Part shown: in pieces, positions 51,008 to 60,342 of the stretch
Layout of the letters: the number at the start of each line of letters is the position of its first letter
How positions within the stretch are numbered: the stretch's first letter is position 1
Source of the DNA: UBA993 sp964389365
GTDB lineage: Bacteria; Bacillota; Dethiobacteria; DTU022
DNA length: 64,000 bases
Reading direction: 5' to 3'
Assembly: GCA_964389365.1 (NCBI GenBank)
Contig: CAYMDO010000005.1
Location: forward strand, 23,074-87,073
Notes under the pieces: model-generated
Database searches by the model: none
What the model was told of the DNA's origin: nothing
Seen by the model: only the letters and a program-made list of their open reading frames with translations
Position numbers and translations under genes: made by a program

Positions 51008-52720
51008 TCACTGCAATTTATAAAGACAGCCCTCAAACGGGCCAAGCTTCAACGGTTGATAATCGGTATCCGGCTTAGCGGCGGCCGGCCCGGTCGAAAA
51101 TAACAGCTGCGGGTAACCCGGTTCGCCTAAAACAAACTGCCGCGCCTGTTGGCTGAAATTAAGGCAGATTGCCAGGGTCTGGCTTCCGGCCTGCCGCAGG
51201 AAACAGTAGCAGTCTTCAGGTATGCCTTCTGTAACCGATTGATAGCTGCCCTCAAAAAGGGCAGGCAGCTCTTTGCGTAACCGGATCAGCTGTTTATAGA
51301 GATTTAGCAGTGAGTAAGGGTCGCCCTGCTGCACCTGGACATTGCGCAGATCAATCTCGGGCCCGGGTGGCAGCCAGGCTTCAACTGCTGAAAAACCAGC
51401 CTGGTTTCCGGATGCCCAGTGCATCGGGGTACGGCAGCCGTCGCGGCCGCGGTGCAGGGGGTACCACATTAAACCAACCGGATCTTTGAGCTTGCTTTTT
51501 GGCAAAAGCGCTTCTTTCATGCCTATTTCTTCACCGTAATAGATAAACGGAGAGCCTTTCAGGGTAAGCATCAGCAACGCCAGAAGCCGTGCCCGCTTAT
51601 CAGCGTCCCGGTCATTTCCGTACCGGCTGATAGCCCTCACTACATCATGATTGCTGAGCGTGTAAGCCGGCCAGGCCCCTGCCGGCAGGGTTTTTTCCCA
51701 CAGCTCCACGCAGCGCCTGAAAGCGCCCGCCTTCCAGCGGCAGTGCAGCAGCTCAAAGAAAAAATTCATGTGTAATTCATCATTGTTGCTGCCGTAATAG
51801 GAAGCAATAATGCCCGGCTCGTCGGCCAAAATCTCGCCAACGCTTGTCACCGCCGGGTAGGAATTATATATTTGGCGAAATCCCCTCAATACATTGTGTG
51901 TCTCCGGGATATGCTGGTTGTATTTACGTACCTGCAGTTCAGGGAGCGAAAACTTTTTCATGATATTGGCAAGCGGCAGGCGATCACCGGGCGCCAGGCC
52001 GCCCACCCGGCTTAGCCCTTTCAGCAGTGACGGGTTATTACGAAATTGCTGATCTTTGCAGTAAATATGGGCAACATCAAGGCGAAAGCCATCTGCCCCC
52101 CTGTTTAGCCAAAAGCGGATCACATCTCCTATAGCTTCTCTCACCGCCGGGTTTTCCCAATTCAAGTCTGGCTGCTCTTTCAGGAAAGAATGCAGGTAGT
52201 ACTGGCCGGTTTTATGATCAAAAGTCCAGGCGCGGCCAAAAAAATTATTGCGCCAGTTATTCGGCGGCCGGTTGCCCTTTCCGCGCCCGTCTTTCCATAT
52301 ATACCAGCTGCGCTTCGGATTGTCTGTCGAGGAACGTGATTCAATAAACCAGGGATGCTGATCGGATGTATGATTAACGACCAGGTCGAGAATCACCCTG
52401 ATTTTTCTTTGATGCGCCTCTTCCAGCAGGCGGTCAAAATCCTTTAAAGTACCGTAGCGGGGATCAATGCCGCAATAATCGGCAACATCATACCCAAAAT
52501 CGCGATCCGGGCTGGTAAAGAAGGGGCTAAACCAGATCGCATCAATCCCCAGCGATTGATCGGTACCGTCGTTTAAGTAATCGAGGCAGGATATAATCCC
52601 CCGCAAATCGCCGATGCCATCGCCGTTACTGTCCATGTAGCTGCGCGGGTATACCTGGTAAAATACTGCCCTTTTCCACCAATCTTCAGCGCCATCCATC
52701 TTTCTGCGATCTGCAACCAT
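51008..52720 (-). CDS. GH13 alpha-glucosidase family protein (oligo-1,6-glucosidase-like)
   Basis: The 570-residue cytoplasmic protein has the GH13 conserved regions: DLVVNHTSDQHPWF, GADGFRLDVAHIY (nucleophile Asp), VTSVGEILADEPG (acid/base Glu) and YTLSNHDVVRAISRYG (third Asp). The calcium-site-like segment DSNGDGIGDLRGII near residue 30 and WWKRAVFYQVYPRSY are typical of the oligo-1,6-glucosidase/alpha-glucosidase subgroup. The ATG at 52720 has AAAGGTGG about 9 bases upstream. The longer frame overlaps the MATE gene. It likely degrades small alpha-glucosides. No sugar transporter adjoins. Confidence 0.9.
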   Translation of the reverse strand: MVADRRKMDGAEDWWKRAVFYQVYPRSYMDSNGDGIGDLRGIISCLDYLNDGTDQSLGIDAIWFSPFFTSPDRDFGYDVADYCGIDPRYGTLKDFDRLLEEAHQRKIRVILDLVVNHTSDQHPWFIESRSSTDNPKRSWYIWKDGRGKGNRPPNNWRNNFFGRAWTFDHKTGQYYLHSFLKEQPDLNWENPAVREAIGDVIRFWLNRGADGFRLDVAHIYCKDQQFRNNPSLLKGLSRVGGLAPGDRLPLANIMKKFSLPELQVRKYNQHIPETHNVLRGFRQIYNSYPAVTSVGEILADEPGIIASYYGSNNDELHMNFFFELLHCRWKAGAFRRCVELWEKTLPAGAWPAYTLSNHDVVRAISRYGNDRDADKRARLLALLMLTLKGSPFIYYGEEIGMKEALLPKSKLKDPVGLMWYPLHRGRDGCRTPMHWASGNQAGFSAVEAWLPPGPEIDLRNVQVQQGDPYSLLNLYKQLIRLRKELPALFEGSYQSVTEGIPEDCYCFLRQAGSQTLAICLNFSQQARQFVLGEPGYPQLLFSTGPAAAKPDTDYQPLKLGPFEGCLYKLQ

Positions 52721-52740
52721 CGCCAGCGGCCACCTTTCTG

Positions 52741-54177
52741 TTAACCAGCGTTTTTTATGGTCGGGGTCGGCTCCAGTATAGCCCAGTCTATTCGGCGGTA
52801 CCGCATACATAATAAATACGAGCTGACTGCATACTGCAAAGCCGTTATCCACCATATATGGTAAATCTCAAACTGCCAGATATAGACTGCAGCATAAATC
52901 AGGGGCAGACGCAGCAGCAAGTTGGTATAGAGGCTGGCCTTAAAAGGCCCCCTGGTATCGCCAAGGCCTTTCAGGGCCCCGGAAAAAGCCATCGACACGG
53001 CTATAAAGGGCTGTTCGAAAGCTGCGATCTGCAAGCAGAGGATGCCAAGGCGCAGTACCTCCGGATCGGGCGGGTCGAAAAGGCTCATTACCAGGTACGG
53101 CATGAAATAAAATACCAGCCCGAAAAGGCTCATTAATATCGTTGCCAATACAACCGCCCAGTAACCGCTGTCACGGGCCTGTTTGACAAACCCGGCGCCT
53201 AACCGCTGACCGACCAGTGTGGTAGCGGCTATGGCAAAAGCCTGGCCCGGCATAAAGGAAAAGGCTTCGGCAGAAATTGCGGCAGCGTTTGCAGCAAAAG
53301 CCACCGGTCCCAGGTAGGTAATCCAACTTGTGGTGATCATCCGGCTGCCGCTGTTAGTCAGTTCGTCCGCCCCGACGGGTATACTCAGCCTTAACACTTC
53401 CCTGACTATCGCCTTATCAAACGGTACAAGCGATTGCCAGTTAATAGCTAAACTGCTGCGATGCATAAACAAGTATAAAAGTGAAAGAACAAGAGCAATC
53501 AGCTGGGCCGAACCGGTTGCCAAAGCCGCGCCTCTTACCCCGAGCGCCGGAAAACCGTAATTGCCAAAAATCAGCAGGTAGTCGCCGATTACATTATATG
53601 TATTGGCGATAAGGGCGATTATCATCGGCACCCTGGTATTTCCCACGCCGCGGATTATGCCGCTGGCCACCACCAACGGCAGCAGCGCAAAACCACCGCT
53701 GACCAGGGCGTAATAAAAATAATCCTCGGCCAGGGCCACTGTAATTGCATCGTTAATGATCGAGCTGAAAAAGTATTTGTAACCGGCAATACTGATTGCG
53801 GTAAAAACCAGGGTGATCAGAAAACTAACCGACAAGGCCTGGCCGCCGGTCTTGGCCGCTTTTTTCATGTCATTGGCGCCGGTATAGCGGGCGACAAGTG
53901 AATTGGCCCCGATACCGATCGCGCCTAAAATAAAGAGGGCATTGAATAAAATAATGGCCCCGAACTCAACTGCTGTTGCTTCACGGGCCCCCAGCCGCAT
54001 GACCATTGCCGTATCGAAGATCCAGACAAAGGTGTGCAGCCCCATCTCGATTACAACCGGCCAGGCCAGGATTAATATGCTTTTTACCGGCTTGAAAGGC
54101 GCATGCCCGCCGTTAGTAAATCCGGCTTGGCCGGCTGGGTTTTTTCTGAATACCCTGAGGTTATTTAAATTCATCAT
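52741..54177 (-). CDS. MATE family efflux transporter
   Basis: The 478-residue protein has about 12 membrane helices with the internal repeat of MATE transporters. The first repeat starts ILAWPVVIEMGLHTFVWIFDTAMVMRLG and contains IGANSLVARYTGANDMKKA. The second has VGADELTNSGSRMITT and AFAIAATTLVGQRLGAG. MATE proteins export cationic drugs or metabolites by Na+ or H+ antiport. The substrate is unknown. It is 20 bases upstream of the GH13 gene on the same strand. The 294-base gap to the next gene holds no feature that I can support. Confidence 0.9.
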   Translation of the reverse strand: MMNLNNLRVFRKNPAGQAGFTNGGHAPFKPVKSILILAWPVVIEMGLHTFVWIFDTAMVMRLGAREATAVEFGAIILFNALFILGAIGIGANSLVARYTGANDMKKAAKTGGQALSVSFLITLVFTAISIAGYKYFFSSIINDAITVALAEDYFYYALVSGGFALLPLVVASGIIRGVGNTRVPMIIALIANTYNVIGDYLLIFGNYGFPALGVRGAALATGSAQLIALVLSLLYLFMHRSSLAINWQSLVPFDKAIVREVLRLSIPVGADELTNSGSRMITTSWITYLGPVAFAANAAAISAEAFSFMPGQAFAIAATTLVGQRLGAGFVKQARDSGYWAVVLATILMSLFGLVFYFMPYLVMSLFDPPDPEVLRLGILCLQIAAFEQPFIAVSMAFSGALKGLGDTRGPFKASLYTNLLLRLPLIYAAVYIWQFEIYHIWWITALQYAVSSYLLCMRYRRIDWAILEPTPTIKNAG

Positions 54178-54471
54178 TCAACCGCCGTGAAAAAAATATA
54201 TAAACTAAGAAGGAACTTTGATGTTCCTCCTCTGCCCAAACCACTGGCACAAACCTGCAAAGCCGTCTAACTACTCCCTAAGATTACCCGATAAGGTGGT
54301 TTTTTGTCAAAACCAACGGCAGTGATGTTTCGAAACAAGCTTTTCGATGATATATTTACTTTACCTGAGTTTTGGTGTTATTATTAACCAGGTGCTAATA
54401 GCCATCAAAATGCTCGTACCCGGCAAAGCTGCTGGTGTTAGTAATTAAGGTTAAGGAAGGGTCATGAACCG

Positions 54472-56472
54472 ATGTATACGGTTTTTATTCAAAATGTTAC
54501 TCTTCTGGTTTCAGCAGTAGTTGTTTATACCCTGATCATCCGGCGCTGGCAAAAGGGAAGCATTTATCACTCCGTTTATTCCGGCCTGCTTTTTGGCATA
54601 ACAACCGTCCTGGGAATGCAGATGCCCTTTATTTTGCAACCCGGTATTATCTTCGACGGGCGCACAATTATCCTGAGTATCGGCGCTCTGCTGTGCGGCC
54701 CCCTGACTGCCGGCATTGCAGCTTTGATCAGCGCGCTCTACCGCCTTTATATCGGCGGTGCCGGGCTGAATGTAGGGTTGGCTGCGATTGCGCTCGCCTC
54801 TCTTATGGGTACAGCCTTTTATTATCTTAACAGGCGCTACCGGAACCTGATAACGGTATTTAACCTGGTTGTCTTCAGCCTGCTGTTACATATGATCACC
54901 TTATATCTTTTTACCTTCGTCCCGGGTTTAAATGCAGAAATAGTTTTAAACCGGCTGGCCGCGCCCATTTTGCTGCTTTACCCGCCGACAACCCTGGTCA
55001 TTGCCTACCTGATCTTCAATCAGGAATCAAGTTTTAAAACTGAAAAAAAACTGCAGGACAACGAACGCCGTTTAAGAAAAACGCAGGAAATTGCCAATAT
55101 CGGCAGCTGGGAGCATGAACTGCCTACCGGCGAGCTTATCTGGTCACCGAAGGTTTTTTCCATCCTTGGGGTCGATCCAAAAGTAACTAAACCGAATTAC
55201 AGCCTCTTTCTTGACCTGGTCCATCATGAAGACAGGTCGGCAGTCCACCAGGCTTACCGGGACTCCCTCCGTGAACATAAAGGCAGCTATGAAATACAGC
55301 ACCGCATTATTCGCATGGATAACGGGGAAGTGCGCCATATTCATGAAAGGTATGAGCATATTTCTGACCATACCGGAGCTGTTATCCGCTCAGTGGGTAT
55401 GGTTCAGGATGTCACGGAACAGAAACTGTATGAACAAAAACTGGAATATCTCAGCCTGTACGATCAGCTAACCGACCTTCATAACCGTAATTTTTTTGAT
55501 ACGGAACTGAACCGGTTGGGAAAAAGCCGTGAATACCCGATTACAATTATTTCAGCCGATCTGGACGGGCTTAAATTAATCAATGATACCCTGGGGCACG
55601 GCAAAGGCGATGAGATGCTGATAACGTGCGCCAATACCCTAAAAAGCTCTCTGCGGCAGGGCGACATCCTGGCGCGGATCGGCGGCGATGAATTCGGCGC
55701 CATTTTGCCAAATACCGATACGGCAAGCGGCGAAAGCATCTACAAGCGTATTAATGACAACATTAAGGCGTTCAATCACAACCACCCTGATTTGCCGCTG
55801 AGCCTTTCGGTCGGCCTTGCAACAGCTTACAGCGCAGAAGAAAAAGGATTGCCCGAATTGCTCAAGGCCGCGGATGAATCCATGTACCGGGAAAAACTTT
55901 ATCACGGCAGCAGCATGCGCAACCAGATCGTTCAATCTCTGATGACGGCCCTGGCAGAACGCGACTTCATCGCTGAAGGGCATGCCGATCGGGTTTATTA
56001 CCTGGGCCATAAAATGGGCACCAAAGCAGGCCTGAACCCGCGCCAGCTTGCCGATTTGGCGCTGCTGTCTAAAGTTCACGACCTGGGCAAAGTAGGCATC
56101 CCGGATCATATCTTGTTCAAGCCGGGGCCGTTAACCAACGAAGAATGGAAAACTATGAAAATGCATCCGGAAAAAGGCTACCGTATTGCATCGGCATCAT
56201 CCGACCTGGCTGTTGTGGCCGAATACATTTTAAAGCATCACGAGCATTATGATGGCCGGGGTTACCCGATGGGCCTGAAAAAGGAAGAGATTCCGATTGA
56301 ATGCCGGATCTTAAGCATCGTCGATGCTTTTGATGCCATGACCAATGAACGGCCTTACAGTAAAGCAATCAGCCCTGAAGAAGCAGTCAGGGAACTGAAT
56401 AGATGTGCAGGCAGCCAGTTTGATCCCATGCTGGTTAAGATCTTCATTCAGATCCAAGATGAAATAGCTTAG
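54472..56472 (+). CDS. membrane sensor with PAS, GGDEF and HD-GYP domains
   Basis: The 666-residue protein has about six N-terminal membrane helices of 5TMR-LYT type (MQMPFILQPGIIFDGRTIILSIGALLCGPLTAGIAALISALYR) to about residue 180. A PAS domain follows (ANIGSWEHELPTGELIWS..., about 205-320), then a GGDEF domain (intact IGGDEFGA near 405, preceded by SADLDGLKLINDTLGHGKGDEML). The last part is an HD-GYP domain (HDLGKVGIPDHILFKPG and HHEHYDGRGYP). It could make and degrade c-di-GMP in response to a membrane signal. The ATG is 11 bases after GGAAGG. It is a single gene. Confidence 0.92.
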   Translation: MYTVFIQNVTLLVSAVVVYTLIIRRWQKGSIYHSVYSGLLFGITTVLGMQMPFILQPGIIFDGRTIILSIGALLCGPLTAGIAALISALYRLYIGGAGLNVGLAAIALASLMGTAFYYLNRRYRNLITVFNLVVFSLLLHMITLYLFTFVPGLNAEIVLNRLAAPILLLYPPTTLVIAYLIFNQESSFKTEKKLQDNERRLRKTQEIANIGSWEHELPTGELIWSPKVFSILGVDPKVTKPNYSLFLDLVHHEDRSAVHQAYRDSLREHKGSYEIQHRIIRMDNGEVRHIHERYEHISDHTGAVIRSVGMVQDVTEQKLYEQKLEYLSLYDQLTDLHNRNFFDTELNRLGKSREYPITIISADLDGLKLINDTLGHGKGDEMLITCANTLKSSLRQGDILARIGGDEFGAILPNTDTASGESIYKRINDNIKAFNHNHPDLPLSLSVGLATAYSAEEKGLPELLKAADESMYREKLYHGSSMRNQIVQSLMTALAERDFIAEGHADRVYYLGHKMGTKAGLNPRQLADLALLSKVHDLGKVGIPDHILFKPGPLTNEEWKTMKMHPEKGYRIASASSDLAVVAEYILKHHEHYDGRGYPMGLKKEEIPIECRILSIVDAFDAMTNERPYSKAISPEEAVRELNRCAGSQFDPMLVKIFIQIQDEIA

Positions 56473-56566
56473 AATCGCAATCGAAACTGTCAACCCCCTT
56501 TTCCGGGTTGAGTCCCCCCCCTGCCGTCAAATTTGAATAGCTTTCATCAGCCTGCCAGGGTTTTTT

Positions 56567-57565
56567 TTAAGCCTGGTAGCGAAACGACTTATAAAGGTTT
56601 ACCGCTGAGTCGACCATGAAACCGAGGGCTGCAACAGCGGTTATGCCGGTGATCGCCCGGCCCCGCAGAACCATGAAATCAACCCCTGGTGGTATTGCTC
56701 CTGCCTCGTTCCAAAAAGAGTAGAAAGCATTGTTCCAAAGGCCTTCTCCCCTGATGAAGAGAATAAACAGGCCGGTTGAAAAAACATTAATGGCAAGGTT
56801 GATCAAAGCCATCCCTTTGGTCCATTTTCCGGCGACCAGTTTAAGCAGCTCTTTTATAATCCCTAGGCCCAGCATAATATTTAAATAAGGCAGCGCTGAA
56901 CGAAACGCTTCATGATTAAATAAGGGCACTATTATCACAGGCTCTGCGCTGCTGAAGCTGTAGATTGCGATCAGGTGTTCTGCCGTATTAAAAATAATTA
57001 CTGCTACTGCTGCAATGATAAGCCCAAATATCGGCTCCGCAGGCTTGATCATCAAGTTACGGTCTGGTAATGCAGGCAAATCTGCCGGGCTCCAACATTC
57101 CTCCTTAAACTCCTTGCCGAGCGGGAGGCTCCTGTTTTCGATTATCGCAAAAATAACCGTTACCCAGGCAAAAACCTGCAGTAAGACCCCGAAAACAGAG
57201 CTAAAGTAATCAATAGCCAGTTGTAAAATGCTCTTCGGAGGTCCTGTAAAATAGCCTATGGTCAACGCCAGGGTTAAACCGAAGGCAACTGCGAAAAATA
57301 TTATTTTAAGGAACAGGAAGTAAGTATCATAATTATCCGGACCGATTAAATAACTCTTTTTAGGCCTGTACTGGTCAGCTAGTAAAGCCGGATCGCCAAG
57401 TTCAAGCAATACTGAGGCGACGTCTTTTGCTGTGGAGGCGCCATTCTTTGCCTGCTCCGAAAGCATATCTTCAATCAGGCTGCGCAGTTCCTGCTCGATA
57501 TCACCGCGCTGTTTTGCCGGCAGTTTTTTAGTCACTGCATAAATATATCTCTCGATCATTTCCAT
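56567..57565 (-). CDS. HAAS-domain multi-pass membrane protein
   Basis: The 332-residue protein starts with a soluble four-helix HAAS-like domain (MIERYIYAVTKKLPAKQRGDIEQELRSLIEDML, DVASVLLELGDPALLADQY, residues 1-66). Then come about seven membrane helices with no known enzyme motif. HAAS-domain proteins are regularly encoded next to PadR regulators, as here (3 bases apart), and are thought to be part of a sensing or signalling pair. The function is unknown. A CCAGG/CCTGG hairpin overlaps its stop. Confidence 0.8.
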   Translation of the reverse strand: MEMIERYIYAVTKKLPAKQRGDIEQELRSLIEDMLSEQAKNGASTAKDVASVLLELGDPALLADQYRPKKSYLIGPDNYDTYFLFLKIIFFAVAFGLTLALTIGYFTGPPKSILQLAIDYFSSVFGVLLQVFAWVTVIFAIIENRSLPLGKEFKEECWSPADLPALPDRNLMIKPAEPIFGLIIAAVAVIIFNTAEHLIAIYSFSSAEPVIIVPLFNHEAFRSALPYLNIMLGLGIIKELLKLVAGKWTKGMALINLAINVFSTGLFILFIRGEGLWNNAFYSFWNEAGAIPPGVDFMVLRGRAITGITAVAALGFMVDSAVNLYKSFRYQA

Positions 57566-57568
57566 TTA

Positions 57569-57916
57569 TTATTCCCCTTTCACCATTACCAAAGATGTAA
57601 TGCTGCCTGAAATTTTCTGCCACTCTGTCACCAGCTGTGCGTATATTTTCACCCCTTTATCGCTTAACCGGTAATACTTGCGCGGGCGATTTTCGCTGGT
57701 ATCCCAGCTGCTGTCAAGCAGGCCCTGTTTCTCCAGGCGCCGCAGCAGCGGGTAGAGCGTTCCGGGTTCAACAGTAAAACCTTCTTTTTCGAGGGTCTGC
57801 ACAAGCGAGTAACCGTATTCTGACCCGGAAAGCCTGCTGAGAACACTCAGTATTACTAACCCCCTGCGCATTTCCAAGACCATTGAGTTTAATAATTCAT
57901 CGGTTTCACTCATCAT
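57569..57916 (-). CDS. PadR family transcriptional regulator
   Basis: The 115-residue protein has the PadR winged helix: EMRRGLVILSVLSRLSGSEYGYSLVQTLEKEGFTVEPGTLYPLLRRLEKQGLL, followed by RPRKYYRLSDKGVKIYAQL. PadR-s-type short regulators usually repress their own operon. It is transcribed with the HAAS membrane protein. A strong promoter lies 18 bases upstream of the ATG. The partial repeat TGTG/CACA in the spacer could be its operator. Confidence 0.9.
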   Translation of the reverse strand: MMSETDELLNSMVLEMRRGLVILSVLSRLSGSEYGYSLVQTLEKEGFTVEPGTLYPLLRRLEKQGLLDSSWDTSENRPRKYYRLSDKGVKIYAQLVTEWQKISGSITSLVMVKGE

Positions 57917-57933
57917 CTCACCACCTGTTGAAC

Positions 57934-57963
57934 ATTATAATGTGCATCACACACTATTGTCAA
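57934..57963 (-). promoter_or_regulatory. consensus promoter of the padR operon
   Basis: Both hexamers are perfect: TTGACA (57958-57963) and TATAAT (57934-57939), with an 18-base spacer. The spacer contains TGTG-TGAT-GCACA, a possible PadR operator. Confidence 0.7.
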
Positions 57964-58056
57964 CTATTTTTTATTAAATATTTTATAATATATAGTACAC
58001 CTGATATTAAGTAGCCGGAAAGCCTGATCGCTCATCGTTCATTTTCTTTTCATTGT

Positions 58057-58085
58057 TTGAACTATCTTAATGTTATATTTAAAAT
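58057..58085 (+). promoter_or_regulatory. promoter upstream of the truncated gene at 58.1 kb
   Basis: TTGAAC (58057-58062), a 17-base spacer and TAAAAT (58080-58085) lie 26 bases before the ATG at 58112, with GGGAGG between. The promoter seems to outlast the gene that it served. Confidence 0.45.
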
Positions 58086-58111
58086 AACAGATTTAAGGGA
58101 GGGGCTTGATC

Positions 58112-58375
58112 ATGGCCTGGCAGGAACAGCTGAAGGGAAATACCCTATCATGGCTTCTCGAAGAAGATAACCCGGGTGTGCGCTACCTGGCCCTGCGCGA
58201 CCTACTTGACAAGCATCCTGCCGATAAGGGTTTCTCTTCGCTTGAACCAGGTGCAATAGCCCGTTCTGTCAATTTACAGCGTCTCGGTTCAATTCGCCGG
58301 GGGATACGCAGGGTTATTCTTTATATGCTTGCATATCATTTTTGGTGTTTAGAAAAGCAGGCCGCTGCCTTTTAA
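58112..58375 (+). pseudogene. truncated gene keeping only an N-terminal WLLEEDNPGVRYLALRDLLD segment
   Basis: The first 45 or so of 87 residues (MAWQEQLKGNTLSWLLEEDNPG...) recall the N-terminus of about 300-residue terpene-cyclase-like toroid proteins that often read WLLExxxPxVRYLALRDLLDRP. From about residue 46 the sequence is unlike that family and stops early. A good GGGAGG site and a promoter precede it. The next 133 bases before the ureohydrolase contain nothing recognised. The family assignment is from memory and uncertain. Confidence 0.45.
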
Positions 58376-58508
58376 CATGCCACGCTCCATCATGGCTTCC
58401 GCAAGCTGCCTTGTTGGGCAATTGACTAACCGTTTTCGGTGTAATACCATATAAATATGTTTAAGCCGAAAGGGATGCTGCTACTTTGGAAACGGTATTC
58501 AAGCCGCA

Positions 58509-59474
58509 ATGACCGAGCGGATACATAACCCGATGTCAGAACCGCGGTATTGCGGAATACCAACGTTCATGCGCACCCCCCTGGCAGCTGATATGAACAA
58601 TATCGATATAGCCCTTGTCGGGGTACCCTACGACGGCGCGGTTGAAGCCAGGTCGGGCGCACGCCAGGGCCCCAGGCAGATCAGGGATATGTCAAGCATG
58701 ATACGCGCCATCCACCATGTTACGCGCATAAACCCCTTTGAACTGTGCAGCATTGCCGATGCCGGCGACGTTCATTTCAGCCGTATATTTGACATTGAAG
58801 CCAGTCATGCCGATATAAAAGGCTTTTACAAAAAACTCCATGAATCGGGTACTGCCCCCTTAAGCGCGGGCGGGGATCACTCGATCACCCTGCCGATCTT
58901 AAGGGCGATTGCCGGGGATCACCCAATCGGGTTGGTGCATATCGACGCGCATACCGACTGCTGCGATGAAGAGATGAACTCCGGGTACTCGCACGGCACA
59001 CCCTTCCGCAGGGCTGTCGAAGAGGGGTTGCTTGACCCGCATAGAATGATTCAGATAGGGATCCGGGGAGCCGCAAACTCTGATGATTGCTGGGCTTTTG
59101 GTCCCGGGCACGGCATCCGCACGGTATACATTGAAGAGTTCATTAAACTGGGCGTTGACCGGGTAGTGGCCGAAGCACGTAAAACAGCAGGTGAAGGCCC
59201 GGTTTACATTTCCTTTGACATAGACAGTATCGACCCCGCTTATGCCCCCGGCACCGGAACTCCCGAGATTGGCGGCCTGACGTCAAGAGAGGCGCAGGGG
59301 ATAATCCGCGGCCTGAGAGGCTTAGACCTTGTGGGCGCCGATGTCGTCGAGGTGTCGCCGCCATTTGACCCGTCCGGCAACACTGCCCTGATCGGCGCAA
59401 CAATCATGTACGAAATCCTTTGCCTAATGGCAGAGGCGATCAGAAAACCAGGAGCAACCCGGTATAATAGGTGA
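58509..59474 (+). CDS. agmatinase / ureohydrolase family protein
   Basis: The 321-residue protein carries the binuclear manganese motifs of ureohydrolases: SAGGDHSIT, VHIDAHTDCCDE, SHGTPFRRAVEEG, and SFDIDSIDPAYAPGTGTPEIGG. Members hydrolyse agmatine, arginine, guanidinobutyrate or guanidinopropionate to urea. The SHGTPFRRAVEEG segment and VEARSGARQGPRQIR fit agmatinase and guanidino-acid hydrolases better than arginase. The substrate is not decided. The ATG has only a weak ribosome site. Its end overlaps the convergent YhhN-like gene by 35 bases. Confidence 0.9.
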   Translation: MTERIHNPMSEPRYCGIPTFMRTPLAADMNNIDIALVGVPYDGAVEARSGARQGPRQIRDMSSMIRAIHHVTRINPFELCSIADAGDVHFSRIFDIEASHADIKGFYKKLHESGTAPLSAGGDHSITLPILRAIAGDHPIGLVHIDAHTDCCDEEMNSGYSHGTPFRRAVEEGLLDPHRMIQIGIRGAANSDDCWAFGPGHGIRTVYIEEFIKLGVDRVVAEARKTAGEGPVYISFDIDSIDPAYAPGTGTPEIGGLTSREAQGIIRGLRGLDLVGADVVEVSPPFDPSGNTALIGATIMYEILCLMAEAIRKPGATRYNR

Positions 59475-60012
59475 CCATGATCAGGTAAGATAGGTATTTG
59501 CGCGGATGGGCAAACCTGGTGGCGATGATCAGGTCGGATACGGCCAGCGACAGCAGGCCGAGGCCCGTAAGCGGCATCCCGCTGTGAAAAAGGTGCCCCA
59601 TGGCGTTAACCACCAGGCCGGCAATTACAACAATACCGTATGCCAGCAGGGGAAAAAATACTTTTTCCCTGACCAGGCCTTTGCCGATTAAGAATACAAG
59701 TGCAGCGCAGGGCAGGATGGCCAGCAGGTAAAGTGGCGAGAAATGGGCAAAGGTTACCAGGTTTAAGGTACTGTAGGCGATCGCAAAAACAGCTGCGCCC
59801 CAGAAGAATTTTCCGGGATGGGTAAGCAGGTAATCGCCCGCTCCGGCCAGAAGATACACCAGGGCAAACGGCAGGTTGCCGCAGTAAAGCGAGTAACCGG
59901 CAAGCGTAAGTGCCGGCAGCACCTTAACGTAGGGGCCGGCTTTCTTGTTGTCGATTAAAAAGAGATAAGCCAGGCCAAAGAAGATAAAGATCAGTATGAC
60001 AGTTGTCTTCAA
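59440..60012 (-). CDS. YhhN/TMEM86-family membrane protein (lysoplasmalogenase-like)
   Basis: The 190-residue protein has about eight hydrophobic segments and matches the YhhN pattern, with LAGAGDYLLTHPGKFFWGAAVFAIAYSTLNLVTF in the middle and GLGLLSLAVSDLIIATRFAHPRKYLSYLIMVTYYTGLLLV at the end. The two conserved aspartates (GDYLL and SDLI) are present. Characterised members hydrolyse the vinyl-ether bond of lysoplasmalogens. Many anaerobic Bacillota contain plasmalogens, so the activity is plausible but not proven. The gene overlaps the ureohydrolase tail in the opposite direction. Confidence 0.8.
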   Translation of the reverse strand: MKTTVILIFIFFGLAYLFLIDNKKAGPYVKVLPALTLAGYSLYCGNLPFALVYLLAGAGDYLLTHPGKFFWGAAVFAIAYSTLNLVTFAHFSPLYLLAILPCAALVFLIGKGLVREKVFFPLLAYGIVVIAGLVVNAMGHLFHSGMPLTGLGLLSLAVSDLIIATRFAHPRKYLSYLIMVTYYTGLLLVF

Positions 60013-60228
60013 ATTGCCCTCCCGTTAACTACCATTGTTTACTTCAGCACCTTGTTACAAATTACCTGCCCGGAAAGGGCTGCTGCCGCAATATTTCCCG
60101 TATCATATCATTGCGCGAGGCCAGGAGTGGGTATCCTGATACGCTGCATTGTTCCGCAATAACTTGACAACTAGATACACAGTATTGCAAATGATTGTGT
60201 TGCAAACGGTTAGGGTTAGCAATGCCAA

Positions 60229-60257
60229 CGGATTGATGGTATTATTATAGCAATCCG
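60229..60257. repeat. inverted repeat in the 330-base gap before the channel gene
   Basis: CGGATTG and CAATCCG are perfectly complementary with 15 bases between, in the gap 60013-60342 between divergent YhhN-like and channel genes. A TTGACA sequence at about 60167 has no matching -10 box. Otherwise nothing is recognised in this gap. Confidence 0.35.
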
Positions 60258-60342
60258 CCGGGTAATCGCGCCGGGTCGGCTTATTGCCGGCATTTATACC
60301 CGGTTGCCTGGCATTCCCGAACCCCGGAGAGGAAGCGCCGGA

